Assembly (NCBI GenBank): GCA_002342585.1
Contig: DDQG01000011.1
Span: 1 to 45,045, forward strand
Source of the DNA: Prevotellaceae bacterium UBA2448
Lineage (GTDB): Bacteria; Bacteroidota; Bacteroidia; Bacteroidales; Bacteroidaceae
Direction: 5' to 3'
Length of the DNA stretch: 45,045 nt
Shown here: positions 6,148 through 14,508 of the stretch, piece by piece
Layout of the letters: each line of letters starts with the position of its first letter
How positions within the stretch are numbered: the first letter of the stretch is position 1
Position numbers and translations under genes: made by a program
The notes under the pieces: model-generated
Databases searched by the model: none
Told to the model about the DNA's origin: nothing
The model's input: only the letters and a program-made list of their open reading frames with translations

Positions 6148-7279
6148 CTTTCTTGAAACGCTCGATGAAATCGGCTGCTTCTGCCTTGCTAAGACAGAGT
6201 GGCGGCAGGAGACGAATGATGTTAGTACCAGCACAACCTGTGAAGCAATGTTGTTCCTTTATCAGTCGAGTTCGAGGTTCCTTATATGGAATGTCGAGTT
6301 CGATACCTATCATAAGTCCTTCACCACGAACATCTACTACATGAGGCAATTTGCCTGCTTTCATCTCTGCAGTCAGTGTGTCGATGAGGTACTTACCTAC
6401 AGTGGCTGCGTTCTCAACGAGTTTTTCATTTTCTATAATGTCAAGTACAGCAATTGCTCCAGCACAAGCCAAGTGGTTGCCACCAAAGGTTGTGCCAAGC
6501 TGACCATATACCGGCTTGAACTTAGGAGAGATAAGTACTCCAGCCATTGGGAATCCGTTGCAGATTCCTTTGGCAACAGTAATCATATCTGGTTTTACGT
6601 TAAAATGCTGGTGTGCGAAGAATTTTCCGCTTCTACCATAACCACACTGAATTTCGTCGCAAATCATCACTGTGTTGTATTTATCACAGAGTTGACGAAT
6701 GCCCTGAAGGAATTCTTTGTTTACAAGACGAATGCCACCTACTCCCTGGATGCACTCGATGATTACGGCACACACATCACCCTTGCTCAGTTCTGCTTCC
6801 CAAGCAGGAAGGTCGTTCATTGGCAGATAGGTAACATGTCCGTTGGCATTGATTGGGGCAATAATCTTAGGGTTATTGGTTACTTCAACAGCAAGGCTAG
6901 TACGTCCGTGGAATGCTTTTTCGAGGGAGAGAACACGAGTGCGACCATTATAGAAACTGGAGAGTTTCAAGGCATTTTCGTTTGCCTCTGCACCTGAGTT
7001 GATTAGGAATAGTTGGTAGTCTTCATATCCGGAAGCCTTACCAAGTCGTTTTGCCAGTTCCTTCTGAAGAGGATTCTGAACTGAGTTGGAGTAGAAACCA
7101 AGTTTGTCGAGCTGGTTTTTCATTGCCTGCACATAATGAGGGTGGCAATGTCCAACACTGATTACAGCATGTCCGCCATAGAGGTCGAGATACTGCTGTC
7201 CTTTATCGTCCCACACCTGGCAGCCCTTGCCGTGGTCGATAGCTATATCAAATAAAGGATATACATCAAATAGTTCCAT
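6140..7279 (-). CDS. argD: Acetylornithine/succinylornithine aminotransferase
   Basis: A 379-residue class III PLP aminotransferase of the arginine pathway, converting the N-acylated glutamate semialdehyde to N-acylornithine with glutamate as donor. PLP-site features are present: NSGAEANENALK (94-105), CDEIQCGYGRSG (207-218) with the Asp that contacts the PLP ring nitrogen, and the Schiff-base lysine K237 in TVAKGICNG. The start overlaps the argC stop by one base (TAATG), so translation is probably coupled. Bacteroidetes are known to use N-succinyl rather than N-acetyl intermediates, so the natural substrate may be N-succinylated; the sequence alone does not prove it. Confidence 0.93.
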   Translation of the reverse strand: MELFDVYPLFDIAIDHGKGCQVWDDKGQQYLDLYGGHAVISVGHCHPHYVQAMKNQLDKLGFYSNSVQNPLQKELAKRLGKASGYEDYQLFLINSGAEANENALKLSSFYNGRTRVLSLEKAFHGRTSLAVEVTNNPKIIAPINANGHVTYLPMNDLPAWEAELSKGDVCAVIIECIQGVGGIRLVNKEFLQGIRQLCDKYNTVMICDEIQCGYGRSGKFFAHQHFNVKPDMITVAKGICNGFPMAGVLISPKFKPVYGQLGTTFGGNHLACAGAIAVLDIIENEKLVENAATVGKYLIDTLTAEMKAGKLPHVVDVRGEGLMIGIELDIPYKEPRTRLIKEQHCFTGCAGTNIIRLLPPLCLSKAEAADFIERFKKVL

Positions 7280-8304
7280 TAGAATGCTGATGCTTTTAAA
7301 TTGAGTCCGGCTTTCTCGTCGATACCGAACATAATATTCATGTTTTGTACAGCCTGTCCCACTGCACCCTTGAGCAGATTGTCGATGATGCTTGTCACGA
7401 CGATTTTCCTGCCGAACACCTCCACGTGTACCAATGCCTTGTTGGTGTTCACTACCTGTTTCAGGTCGAGAGCCTTATCGCTGTAGTGGGTGAAAGCAGC
7501 TCCCTCGTAGAAGGATTTGTACAGAGCTACGATGTCACTTTCTACATCCGGTTGGTCGAGTGTAATCACTTCGGTACAGAAGATGCCACGTGCGAAATCG
7601 CCACGGTAAGGGATGAAATCGACTGTGATACCTTCAGCATTGAAACCCTCGTCGAGGGTATCAACCACGTGTGGAGCTGATGCCGGACGCAGTTCGTTGA
7701 GCGATTGACAGATTTCATGCAGGTGCTGGTGTGTGAACAACTTATACACTGAGAAATTGTCGCTACGCCATGAGAAATGAGTCGTAGCAGCCGGCTTCTG
7801 ACCTGCACCAGTACTACCTGTTATGGCATTAACGGAAATGTCGTGGGTAAGCAGTCCGGCTTTTGCAGCAGGAAGCAGTCCGAGTTGGATGCAAGTAGCA
7901 AAACAGCCAGGATTGGCAAGGTGCATGCAGTTTGCAATCTGTTCCTTGTGAATCTCTGGCAGACCATATACATAGTCGTGGGTAGGTGCTGCGATACGGA
8001 AGTCCTGAGCCATATCGATTATCTTCACATTGGCAGGGATGGCATGTTCTTTCAGGAATGCCTCACTTTTTCCGTGACCAAAGCAGAAGAACACCACATC
8101 TACCTTGTCGAATGGCATCTCGCTGGTGAATTCCATCTCTGTGTCGCCCAGCAATCCCTCGTGCACATCATATATTTTATTGCCAGCATTCGATTCGCTA
8201 TTGGCAAATACAATGTTTACCTCAGGATGGTTGACAAGCAGACGAAGCAGTTCGCCACCTGTATAACCCGCAGCACCAAGTATGCCTACATTTATTTTTT
8301 TCAT
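7279..8304 (-). CDS. argC: N-acetyl(succinyl)-gamma-glutamyl-phosphate reductase
   Basis: An NADPH-dependent reductase making the N-acylglutamate semialdehyde used by ArgD. The Rossmann motif GILGAAGYTGGELLRLL is at residues 7-23, and the catalytic cysteine is C134 in LANPGCFATC. The open frame extends upstream to 8376, but the extra 24 residues overlap pspC and do not fit the family; the ATG at 8304 gives the usual MKKINVGILG start and overlaps the pspC stop in an ATGA arrangement. The protein is 341 residues, normal for the family. Its place between pspC and argD, with overlaps on both sides, argues for one operon. As with ArgD, the acyl group may be succinyl in this phylum. Confidence 0.94.
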   Translation of the reverse strand: MKKINVGILGAAGYTGGELLRLLVNHPEVNIVFANSESNAGNKIYDVHEGLLGDTEMEFTSEMPFDKVDVVFFCFGHGKSEAFLKEHAIPANVKIIDMAQDFRIAAPTHDYVYGLPEIHKEQIANCMHLANPGCFATCIQLGLLPAAKAGLLTHDISVNAITGSTGAGQKPAATTHFSWRSDNFSVYKLFTHQHLHEICQSLNELRPASAPHVVDTLDEGFNAEGITVDFIPYRGDFARGIFCTEVITLDQPDVESDIVALYKSFYEGAAFTHYSDKALDLKQVVNTNKALVHVEVFGRKIVVTSIIDNLLKGAVGQAVQNMNIMFGIDEKAGLNLKASAF

Positions 8305-8510
8305 TTCTGATAACCGTTTTGAATATCGTTTCTTGGAGCCAGAATCCATAGCAGGATATAGAGAAGTAGTCCGCAACCCATACCGAAAACCATAAACAGG
8401 AAACCAACTCTTACCAAAAGAGGGTCGATACCAAAGTATTCAGCAATGCCTCCGCAGACACCACCTATTTTCTTGTCGGTTGATGACAGATAAAATCTTC
8501 TTTCTTCCAT
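8301..8510 (-). CDS. PspC-domain small membrane protein
   Basis: A 69-residue protein made almost only of a PspC domain: RRFYLSSTDKKIGGVCGGIA, then YFGIDPLLVRVGF, then a hydrophobic helix (about 37-60) ending in LLWILAPRND. PspC domains are inner-membrane modules tied to envelope stress in other bacteria; the function of single-domain forms is not settled. It lies inside the arginine operon, 5 nt after argG and overlapping argC by 4 nt, which suggests cotranslation. Why an envelope protein sits here is unclear; it may be a chance insertion that kept the operon reading. Confidence 0.88.
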   Translation of the reverse strand: MEERRFYLSSTDKKIGGVCGGIAEYFGIDPLLVRVGFLFMVFGMGCGLLLYILLWILAPRNDIQNGYQK

Positions 8511-8515
8511 ATTCT

Positions 8516-9718
8516 TTATCTTTCTTCGTTTGGATGTGCAAGATAGTATGCGCGAAGTGGAGTTGAAGTAACCTTGATGAAGCCCTTAGCATCTTCTGAA
8601 GACCAAGCTTTGGCTGTCTCACCATACTCACCGAGTTTGTTCTTAACAAGGTCGTTTGGAGAATCAACACCTACAGTCTGGAATGAGTAAGGACGCAATT
8701 CAAGAGTTACCTCACCAGTTACGTTACGCTGTGAAGAAGTAAGCATTGCCTCGATATCCGGCATAACTGGTTCAAGGTACTGACTCTCGTGGAGGAACAT
8801 ACCATACCAGTTGCTTACTTGGTCTTTCCAATACTGCTGCCACTTAGACAGTGTGTATTTCTCGAGGAAACGATGTGCACCAATAATAAGCATTGGAGCA
8901 GCAGCCTCGAAACCGACACGACCCTTGATACCGATGATAGTATCACCAACGTGGCAGTCGCGACCGATAGCATAAGAAGCACCTATCTCCTCTACAGCCT
9001 GAATAGCCTTTATCTTATCTGTATATTTCTTTCCGTTTACGCTGCAAAGTTCACCCTTCTCGAAACCAAGGCGGAGAATTTCAGAATCCTGCTTTGTCGG
9101 GTGTTTCAGGTATGCTGATTCTGGCAGACCCTGAGTAGAATCAAGAATCTCACCACCACAGATGGAAGTTCCCCAAATACCTACATTGTATGAGTACTTC
9201 AGTTTTGTGAAGTCTGCAGAGAAACCATTTTTGTTCAAGTAGTCAATCTCTTCCTGACGACTCAGGTTTCCATCACGAGTAAGAGTGATAATCTCAACCC
9301 CAGGAGCCATAACGAGGAAAGTCATATCGAAACGGATCTGGTCGTTTCCAGCTCCTGTAGAACCGTGAGCGATGGCACTGGCACCAATTTCACGAGCATA
9401 ACGTGCTATAGCAAGTGCCTGGAAAATACGTTCTGAACTAACTGAAATTGGATAACAGTTGTTGCGCAATACATTTCCAAACACCATATACTTGAGCGAC
9501 TTCTCATAGTATTCCTGAGTAACGTCGAGAGTAACATACTTGGTAGCACCCAGTTTGTAGGCATTCTCTTCGTTTGTCTTCAACTGTTCTGCTGAAAAAC
9601 CACCTGTGTTAGCACAAGCAGCATATACTTCATAACCTTTTTCCTTTGCAAGATACATCACTGTGTAAGATGTATCCAAACCGCCACTGAAGGCAACTAC
9701 AACTTTTTTCTTTTCCAT
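8516..9718 (-). CDS. argG: Argininosuccinate synthase
   Basis: A 400-residue enzyme joining citrulline and aspartate with ATP to form argininosuccinate. The ATP pyrophosphatase loop is AFSGGLDTS (9-17); other expected features are the stretch IAHGSTGAGNDQIRF and, further on, the family-typical IGIKGRVGFEAAAP. Length is usual. The start ATG at 9718 lies 23 nt after the GNAT gene, and the pspC start follows 5 nt after its stop. Genes for argF and argB, needed for the full pathway, are not in the window. Confidence 0.95.
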   Translation of the reverse strand: MEKKKVVVAFSGGLDTSYTVMYLAKEKGYEVYAACANTGGFSAEQLKTNEENAYKLGATKYVTLDVTQEYYEKSLKYMVFGNVLRNNCYPISVSSERIFQALAIARYAREIGASAIAHGSTGAGNDQIRFDMTFLVMAPGVEIITLTRDGNLSRQEEIDYLNKNGFSADFTKLKYSYNVGIWGTSICGGEILDSTQGLPESAYLKHPTKQDSEILRLGFEKGELCSVNGKKYTDKIKAIQAVEEIGASYAIGRDCHVGDTIIGIKGRVGFEAAAPMLIIGAHRFLEKYTLSKWQQYWKDQVSNWYGMFLHESQYLEPVMPDIEAMLTSSQRNVTGEVTLELRPYSFQTVGVDSPNDLVKNKLGEYGETAKAWSSEDAKGFIKVTSTPLRAYYLAHPNEER

Positions 9719-9730
9719 CTTTATATATCA

Positions 9731-9758
9731 ATTTTCAACTTTCAATTTTCAACTTTCA
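9731..9758. repeat. Heptamer tract at GNAT 3' end
   Basis: ATTTTCA/ACTTTCA alternates twice. The GNAT stop codon (9742-9744, minus strand) and its last codons (LKVEN) fall inside the tract. Confidence 0.92.
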
Positions 9759-10386
9759 ACCCTCTCTGTTTCATCTCGTCGATTATCTCCTCGAACACCT
9801 TCAGCGGAGTTGGTTCTGAAGGGTGTTTCTCCGGGTCGTAGAGCATACCTGTACAAATACAGAACTTACGATTCTTCATCTCCAGAATCGGATAATTCAC
9901 ACAACCCTGACAACCACGCCAAAAGGCATTATCATCGGTAAGTTGTCCAAAACTTACAGGTACATAACCCAATGCTGTGTTCATCTTCATCACAGCATCA
10001 CCACTAGTCAGCGAGAATATCTTTGCATGAGGCCATCGGACACGTGCCAAAGTGAATGTATGGTCTTTGATTCGGGTAGCTATGTTACGACCCTGATAGT
10101 CAGGATGTACAATAAGCCCCGAAGTGGTTACATAGGATTTGTTTCCCCAAGTTTCAATATAACTAAAACCGACAAACTTCTCACCCAGTTCAGTCTGAAC
10201 ACCTGGATCGAGGGCAAGAACTGCCTTTCCCTCCTTCATCTTCGTAGCCACATACTCATGAGTACGTTCTGCGATACCTGTACCACGCTTCTTTGCTGCT
10301 TCACGAATGGTATCGAGAATCAAATCTACATACTTCTCATGGCTTGCGTCAGCCACAATAATCTTAATTCCGTCGCTGTATATCAT
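9742..10386 (-). CDS. GNAT acyltransferase of the arginine operon (candidate N-succinylglutamate synthase)
   Basis: A 214-residue protein with a GNAT core: N-terminal helices with AAKKRGTGIAERT (30-42), beta strands FVGFSYIETW (71-80) and SGLIVHPDYQGRNIATRIK (89-107), where QGRNIA is the CoA pyrophosphate loop. The C-terminal part carries four cysteines as CxxC (C159, C162) and CxC (C176, C178), which could bind a metal; that is an inference. It lies between argR and argG. No argA or argJ is seen, and Bacteroidetes use N-succinylated intermediates, so an operon-resident GNAT is a good candidate for the first step, acyl transfer from succinyl-CoA (or acetyl-CoA) to glutamate. The family's co-location with arginine genes is known to me; the exact acyl donor is not shown by sequence. 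Confidence 0.8.
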   Translation of the reverse strand: MIYSDGIKIIVADASHEKYVDLILDTIREAAKKRGTGIAERTHEYVATKMKEGKAVLALDPGVQTELGEKFVGFSYIETWGNKSYVTTSGLIVHPDYQGRNIATRIKDHTFTLARVRWPHAKIFSLTSGDAVMKMNTALGYVPVSFGQLTDDNAFWRGCQGCVNYPILEMKNRKFCICTGMLYDPEKHPSEPTPLKVFEEIIDEMKQRGLKVEN

Positions 10387-10395
10387 TCTTTAATC

Positions 10396-10430
10396 AATTA
10401 TGCATTATGCATTATGAATTGTGAATTATC
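10396..10430. repeat. Heptamer tract at argR 3' end
   Basis: AATTATG, CATTATG, CATTATG, AATTGTG, AATTATC. The argR stop codon (10429-10431, minus strand) overlaps its right end; the GNAT start is 10 nt from its left end. Confidence 0.88.
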
Positions 10431-10896
10431 AAAATATTGCCAAAGCTCTCAATTTAGATTCTACCACTTCTGGGTCATACCCCTCAGCTAATGCCACGAA
10501 GATAGTGTCGTGACCAGCTACCGTACCAAGTACTTCGGAGAAAGCCGAACGGTCTATTTCACCAGCTATGCCGGCAGCATACCCAGCACGACATTTCACC
10601 ACTGCCAACTGACCACTTATGGTTATTTGTATAACCTCCCGCTGAATAGCTTGTCCCATTCGGTTCGTGTCACTTACACGGCGGTAATAAGGACTTTCCG
10701 GTAGCATATATATAGATTTGCCTTCCTTCGTCGTGCCCTTCACCACTTTCAGCAGTTTCAAATCACGAGAAATCGAGGACTGCGTCAGGGTGAATCCCTC
10801 CTTCGCAAGTACGCTTGACAATTCGTCTTGATTGCATATCTGCTGGCTTCCGATTATAGCTCTGATTCGGGTTAGTCGTTGCTGTCTTACGTTCAT
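10429..10896 (-). CDS. argR: Arginine repressor ArgR
   Basis: A 155-residue regulator with an N-terminal winged helix (about 1-70, with SSISRDLKLLKVVK as the recognition helix region) and a C-terminal oligomerisation and arginine-binding domain containing EVLGTVAGHDTIFVAL. Arginine-bound ArgR hexamers normally bind operators before arginine genes. The open frame extends 10 codons upstream to 10926, but the ATG at 10896 (MNVRQQRL) fits the family and lies below a good -7 element (10924-10931). The stretch TGCATAAATATGTA at 10900-10913 is a weak palindrome between promoter and start and could be an ARG box, which would make the operon self-regulated; the match is loose. Confidence 0.93.
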   Translation of the reverse strand: MNVRQQRLTRIRAIIGSQQICNQDELSSVLAKEGFTLTQSSISRDLKLLKVVKGTTKEGKSIYMLPESPYYRRVSDTNRMGQAIQREVIQITISGQLAVVKCRAGYAAGIAGEIDRSAFSEVLGTVAGHDTIFVALAEGYDPEVVESKLRALAIF

Positions 10897-10923
10897 CTCT
10901 GCATAAATATGTATAAAACGGGG

Positions 10924-10931
10924 CAAAGTTA
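10924..10931 (-). promoter_or_regulatory. Candidate -7 element of the argR operon
   Basis: On the minus strand it reads TAACTTTG, fitting TAnnTTTG. The -33 position reads TTCT, a weak match. It lies 28 nt before the argR start and would drive the whole arginine run. Confidence 0.6.
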
Positions 10932-10951
10932 GGCATAATTAGTGAAATGCA

Positions 10952-10979
10952 GAAAGTTTGAAGTTGAAAGTTTGAAGTT
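10952..10979. repeat. Heptamer tract upstream of argR promoter
   Basis: GAAAGTT/TGAAGTT alternates twice. Unlike most tracts here it does not touch a stop codon; it lies between the divergent argR and phosphopantetheinyl transferase genes. Confidence 0.9.
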
Positions 10980-11014
10980 ATCAGCGAAAAAACTTTATAT
11001 AATATAAAACTAGC

Positions 11015-11037
11015 ATACAAATTTCCACAATTTGTAT
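11015..11037. promoter_or_regulatory. Inverted repeat upstream of phosphopantetheinyl transferase gene
   Basis: Perfect 9-bp arms ATACAAATT (11015-11023) and AATTTGTAT (11029-11037) with a 5-nt spacer, directly upstream of the -7 element at 11046. The size and spacing suit a dimeric regulator. Confidence 0.6.
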
Positions 11038-11045
11038 TTAATTTC

Positions 11046-11053
11046 TACTTTTG
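11046..11053 (+). promoter_or_regulatory. Candidate -7 element, phosphopantetheinyl transferase gene
   Basis: TACTTTTG fits TAnnTTTG and ends one base before the first ATG (11055). If used, the transcript would begin at or after that ATG, favouring the second ATG at 11061 and a nearly leaderless mRNA. Confidence 0.5.
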
Positions 11054-11054
11054 C

Positions 11055-11639
11055 ATGGAAATGAGATATGCAGTAAAAGAAGATATTCAACACATCAGCA
11101 ACGAAGAACTCTCCAAAGCTCTGTCGTTACTGCCAGAATGGCGACGCGAAAAGGCACTCCGCTTTAAGTTCACACTCGGTCAAGTAGAGTGTGCATTCAG
11201 TTATCTCATGCTCTGCGATTTGCTCAGAGAGGAATATGGCATAAACTCGCAACCTCATTTCCTAATTGGCGAACACGGAAAACCTACCCTACAGGAACAT
11301 CCCGAAATCCATTTCAATATCAGTCACTGCAAAAATGCTATAGCTGTTGCCGTAAGCACAGAACCTATTGGCATTGATGTAGAATGTATCGGGCGCGGAA
11401 ATGAGAGTCTGATGAATTATGTGCTCAATGAAGAGGAAATACGACAAGTAAAAATTTCTGACGACCCACCCGTCGCCTTCACCCAGTTGTGGACCAAGAA
11501 AGAAGCTGTTTTCAAACTACGCGGCACGGGCATTTGCAACGACATAAAGAACTTGCTGCTTTATTCGGATAATGTTGAAATAAGCACCATAGCTTACAAA
11601 GAAAAAGGCTATGCAATCAGCATAGCCATTGAGAAGTAG
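11055..11639 (+). CDS. 4'-phosphopantetheinyl transferase (Sfp type)
   Basis: A 194-residue enzyme that moves phosphopantetheine from CoA to a serine of an acyl or peptidyl carrier protein. The superfamily signatures are present: FNISHCKNAIAVAV (88-100), the Mg-binding GIDVE (106-110, D108 and E110) and WTKKEAVFKLRGTGI (146-160, third acidic residue E150). The length suits an Sfp-like rather than an AcpS-type protein. There is no biosynthetic gene cluster nearby, so it may serve general acyl carrier protein. The start is either 11055 or the ATG two codons later; the proximity of the -7 element favours the later one. It converges on cydB. Confidence 0.87.
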   Translation: MEMRYAVKEDIQHISNEELSKALSLLPEWRREKALRFKFTLGQVECAFSYLMLCDLLREEYGINSQPHFLIGEHGKPTLQEHPEIHFNISHCKNAIAVAVSTEPIGIDVECIGRGNESLMNYVLNEEEIRQVKISDDPPVAFTQLWTKKEAVFKLRGTGICNDIKNLLLYSDNVEISTIAYKEKGYAISIAIEK

Positions 11640-11643
11640 AGAA

Positions 11644-11681
11644 ATACCCAAGGGGTATCATTCTATCGGGAATGAAGCCCG
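11644..11681. terminator. Paired small hairpins between convergent genes
   Basis: ATACCC-aag-GGGTAT (11644-11658) and CGGG/CCCG (11667-11681) sit side by side in the 56-nt gap between the transferase gene and cydB. No T run follows, so termination is only a guess. Confidence 0.35.
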
Positions 11682-11695
11682 TATTATCAATTCTA

Positions 11696-12838
11696 TTAGT
11701 AAGCTTCATCTACAAATAGCTCCTCTTTATCCAGTTTTTTACTGTCAATCTTTCTCCATGCATAAAATATGTATGCCAACACAAAAGGAATGAGTAAACT
11801 GACGATGGCCATCGTGCGCAATGTGAATTCACTAGAACATGAGTTTACGATGGTCAAAGACGATTGAAGATCAGCTGTAGAAGGATAATATACAGTATTG
11901 TTCCACCCCACACTCACGAGCAGCGCCAACACCGTCAGAACGACTCCAACACCCACCAGCCAAATTCCTTGGCGATAGGTTACAGAGAATATCGAGCGAC
12001 CTATGCCGAAGAGCACCATGAACACCCCTACGAGAAGCAACACAAGCAGATATGGCATATCAATGAAATTCCACAAATATTTCATTGGACTCATATATAC
12101 CATACCCGTCTCAGGGTCATATGCATAACCGTCCTTCAGCAGAGTGCGAAAAAGAAAGACAAGAAAAAAAATGAGGAATATCACAGTATTACCTATGAGA
12201 AGACGGCGCGAACGTCCGCTCACTTCTTCGTCATTCAAATTATTGATTAGATATAGCGCACCCAGTATGCGAGCCAGGAACAATACTGCAAATCCAAATA
12301 CGAGAGTCCATGGGTCTAATAATGCATCAAGTCCGTGACTACTATTTGCCCAATGACTGATTACAGGTTGAATTCCACCTGTTAAATTCTCTTTACAAAC
12401 GATGAAATTGGAACCGTTAAAGAAGGTCGCCACAGCACCACCAAGCAGCAGTGGACCTACGATGCCATTCAGCACGAGAAACCACTGGAAAGTCCGTGTA
12501 CCTAAGATATTTCCCAGTTTATTCTGAAACTCATAACTGACAGCCTGAAGCACGAACGAGAACAGAATAATCATCCAAAGCCAGTAAGCTCCACCAAAAC
12601 TGGTGGAATAGAACAACGGGAACGAAGCAAAGAATGCACCTCCAAACGTCACCAGTGTAGTAAATGTGAACTCCCATTTCCTACCCGTAGAGTTAATGAC
12701 CAATCGTCGTTCTTCTTCTGTTTTTCCTAAAGAGAACACCATCGAGTTTGCGCCCTGCACAAACATCAGAAATACCAATAACGCTCCAAGCAACGAGACG
12801 AGCAACCACCAGTAATGTTGTAAGAATATATAAGTCAT
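11696..12838 (-). CDS. cydB: Cytochrome bd oxidase subunit II
   Basis: A 380-residue integral membrane protein with about eight to nine hydrophobic helices, beginning MTYIFLQHYWWLLVSLLGAL and containing LVFLMFVQGANSM, the place of the family's conserved N-terminal Gln-rich helix, and PLLLGGAVATFFNG. CydB pairs with CydA to form the quinol oxidase that reduces O2 to water at very low oxygen, the typical terminal oxidase of 'nanaerobic' Bacteroidetes. It follows cydA by 60 nt, with a small hairpin in the gap, and ends facing the phosphopantetheinyl transferase gene. No separate cydX or cydDC genes are seen. Confidence 0.92.
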   Translation of the reverse strand: MTYIFLQHYWWLLVSLLGALLVFLMFVQGANSMVFSLGKTEEERRLVINSTGRKWEFTFTTLVTFGGAFFASFPLFYSTSFGGAYWLWMIILFSFVLQAVSYEFQNKLGNILGTRTFQWFLVLNGIVGPLLLGGAVATFFNGSNFIVCKENLTGGIQPVISHWANSSHGLDALLDPWTLVFGFAVLFLARILGALYLINNLNDEEVSGRSRRLLIGNTVIFLIFFLVFLFRTLLKDGYAYDPETGMVYMSPMKYLWNFIDMPYLLVLLLVGVFMVLFGIGRSIFSVTYRQGIWLVGVGVVLTVLALLVSVGWNNTVYYPSTADLQSSLTIVNSCSSEFTLRTMAIVSLLIPFVLAYIFYAWRKIDSKKLDKEELFVDEAY

Positions 12839-12871
12839 GTCATTTACTATTTTTTATTAATTGATTATTTC

Positions 12872-12885
12872 CTCCCATAAGGGAG
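12872..12885. repeat. CTCCC/GGGAG hairpin between cydA and cydB
   Basis: CTCCC-ataa-GGGAG in the 60-nt cydA-cydB gap. It may tune expression of cydB relative to cydA, or be a remnant of the C-rich palindrome family seen at 471 and 19441. Confidence 0.5.
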
Positions 12886-12898
12886 CTAAACTGGGCGT

Positions 12899-14449
12899 TT
12901 AAGCACCTTTACTAATTTGTTTCAGCATAATATTTATTTCCACTGCTAACATCGTAGTGAAAAGAGCCAGGAATATGAAAAACGTAATCACAACACTGCC
13001 TGAGTTCACATTGCTGACTGAAGCCACCGTAGGCAGCATGTCCTGAATGGTCCATGGCTGGCGCCCGAACTCAGCCACGAGCCATCCGCATTCTGATGCC
13101 AAATATGCCAATGGTACCATCACAATGGCTGTCTTTTGCAACCATGCCGGTCTGGATATATCACGTTTGTAGCAGAAAAACAGAACAACCATGAAGAACA
13201 GTATTAGCAAGCAACCCACACCCACCATAACACGAAAAGCATAAAAGTTTATCGGAATCGGAGGCACAAGTTCGCTCTTGTCGCGTATATACCCATATCC
13301 GAAGTAAGGCATATTTACCTTTAGTTTATCCAACAAAGCATTCAACTGAGCTTTGTCTGCACCATCTTTCTTTGCCGCTCTGTAATCGGCAAGAGCCTGA
13401 ATAGCCAGTTGTCCACGTTCTATCTTCTCGTCTGCAGACAATTCCCGTATGCCGTTAGGACGGGTATATCCATTAAGTATGTCATTAACTCCCGGCACAT
13501 ATCCTCCGAGAGAATTTGTAGCGAGTATCGAAAGCCCATACGGAACAGCAATCTTTAGTGGAGCCTCCTCCCCTTTCTCGTAATCAGGCTGAGTAAATGG
13601 ATTGAGCAGCGAGATGACAGTCAAACTTTGACTCTCTCCTCCGTTGTAAAGTGCTTCCATTGCAGCCAGTTTCATGGGTTGAACCTCAGCCACGCGCTGA
13701 GCAGAATGATGTCCTGTTGCAGCAGCACCTATACTGGCAATCAGTCCCACGATAGCACCAATCTTCACGCTTGCCAACGCCATCTTCTCCTCTCTCTTCT
13801 TTAGGAGATACCAGCAACTAACAGCCACCGTGAACACACCACCTATAATCCAAGCCGAAATAACCGTATGGCAAAACTTATCAATGGCAAAGGGCGAAAG
13901 AGCCACATCAGCGAAAGACACCATCTCATTGCGCATCGTATCAGGATTGAACTCACACCCCACAGGGTACTGCATCCAGGCGTTTGCCACAAGAATCCAC
14001 CACGCTGACAACGTAGCACCCAGTCCAGTTAGCCATGTCGCAGCCAAATGGAATCCAGGCGATACTTTCTTCCATCCGAAGAACATAACAGCCACGAATG
14101 TTGACTCCATGAAAAATGCCACAATACCTTCGATGGCAAGTGGAGCGCCGAATATGTCACCAACAAACCATGAATAGTTCGACCAGTTGGTACCAAACTC
14201 AAACTCGAGAATGATACCAGTAGCCACCCCCATAGCGAAATTCACACCAAACAGACGTTGCCAGAACATCGCAGTCCGTTTCCAGAAATCATCCTTCGTC
14301 AGGTAATACTTCGTTTCCATGACAGCCATCACCACTGCCAATCCCAATGTCAATGGAACGAATAGCCAATGGTAAATTGCAGTCAGCGCGAACTGAGCCC
14401 GCGACCACTCAATAGTGCCCAAATCAATTGCAGAAAGGAAATTCATCAT
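12899..14449 (-). CDS. cydA: Cytochrome bd oxidase subunit I
   Basis: A 516-residue membrane protein carrying the haems and the quinol site. The residues expected from E. coli are visible: H27 in TAIYHWLFVPLTLG (distal haem ligand), E107 in APLAIEG, H194 in DKFCHTVISAW and M408 in AFRVMVG (haem b558 ligands), and K260/E264 in QPMKLAAME of the quinol loop. GWLVAEFGRQPW is also intact. The long segment between about 265 and 395 suggests a long Q loop. The gene lies downstream of DUF4492 and upstream of cydB in one transcription unit. Function: low-oxygen respiration and oxygen scavenging. Confidence 0.95.
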   Translation of the reverse strand: MMNFLSAIDLGTIEWSRAQFALTAIYHWLFVPLTLGLAVVMAVMETKYYLTKDDFWKRTAMFWQRLFGVNFAMGVATGIILEFEFGTNWSNYSWFVGDIFGAPLAIEGIVAFFMESTFVAVMFFGWKKVSPGFHLAATWLTGLGATLSAWWILVANAWMQYPVGCEFNPDTMRNEMVSFADVALSPFAIDKFCHTVISAWIIGGVFTVAVSCWYLLKKREEKMALASVKIGAIVGLIASIGAAATGHHSAQRVAEVQPMKLAAMEALYNGGESQSLTVISLLNPFTQPDYEKGEEAPLKIAVPYGLSILATNSLGGYVPGVNDILNGYTRPNGIRELSADEKIERGQLAIQALADYRAAKKDGADKAQLNALLDKLKVNMPYFGYGYIRDKSELVPPIPINFYAFRVMVGVGCLLILFFMVVLFFCYKRDISRPAWLQKTAIVMVPLAYLASECGWLVAEFGRQPWTIQDMLPTVASVSNVNSGSVVITFFIFLALFTTMLAVEINIMLKQISKGA

Positions 14450-14508
14450 AATTTATTTTTAAGGTTAATGGTTAAATATAGCTTACAGTAAAATCAAATA
14501 TTAAAGAG

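Noticed and set aside
5299..6234. A 311-residue version of folP starting at 6234
   Set aside because: Its first 42 codons overlap argD and translate a heptamer tract; they do not resemble the folP N-terminus.
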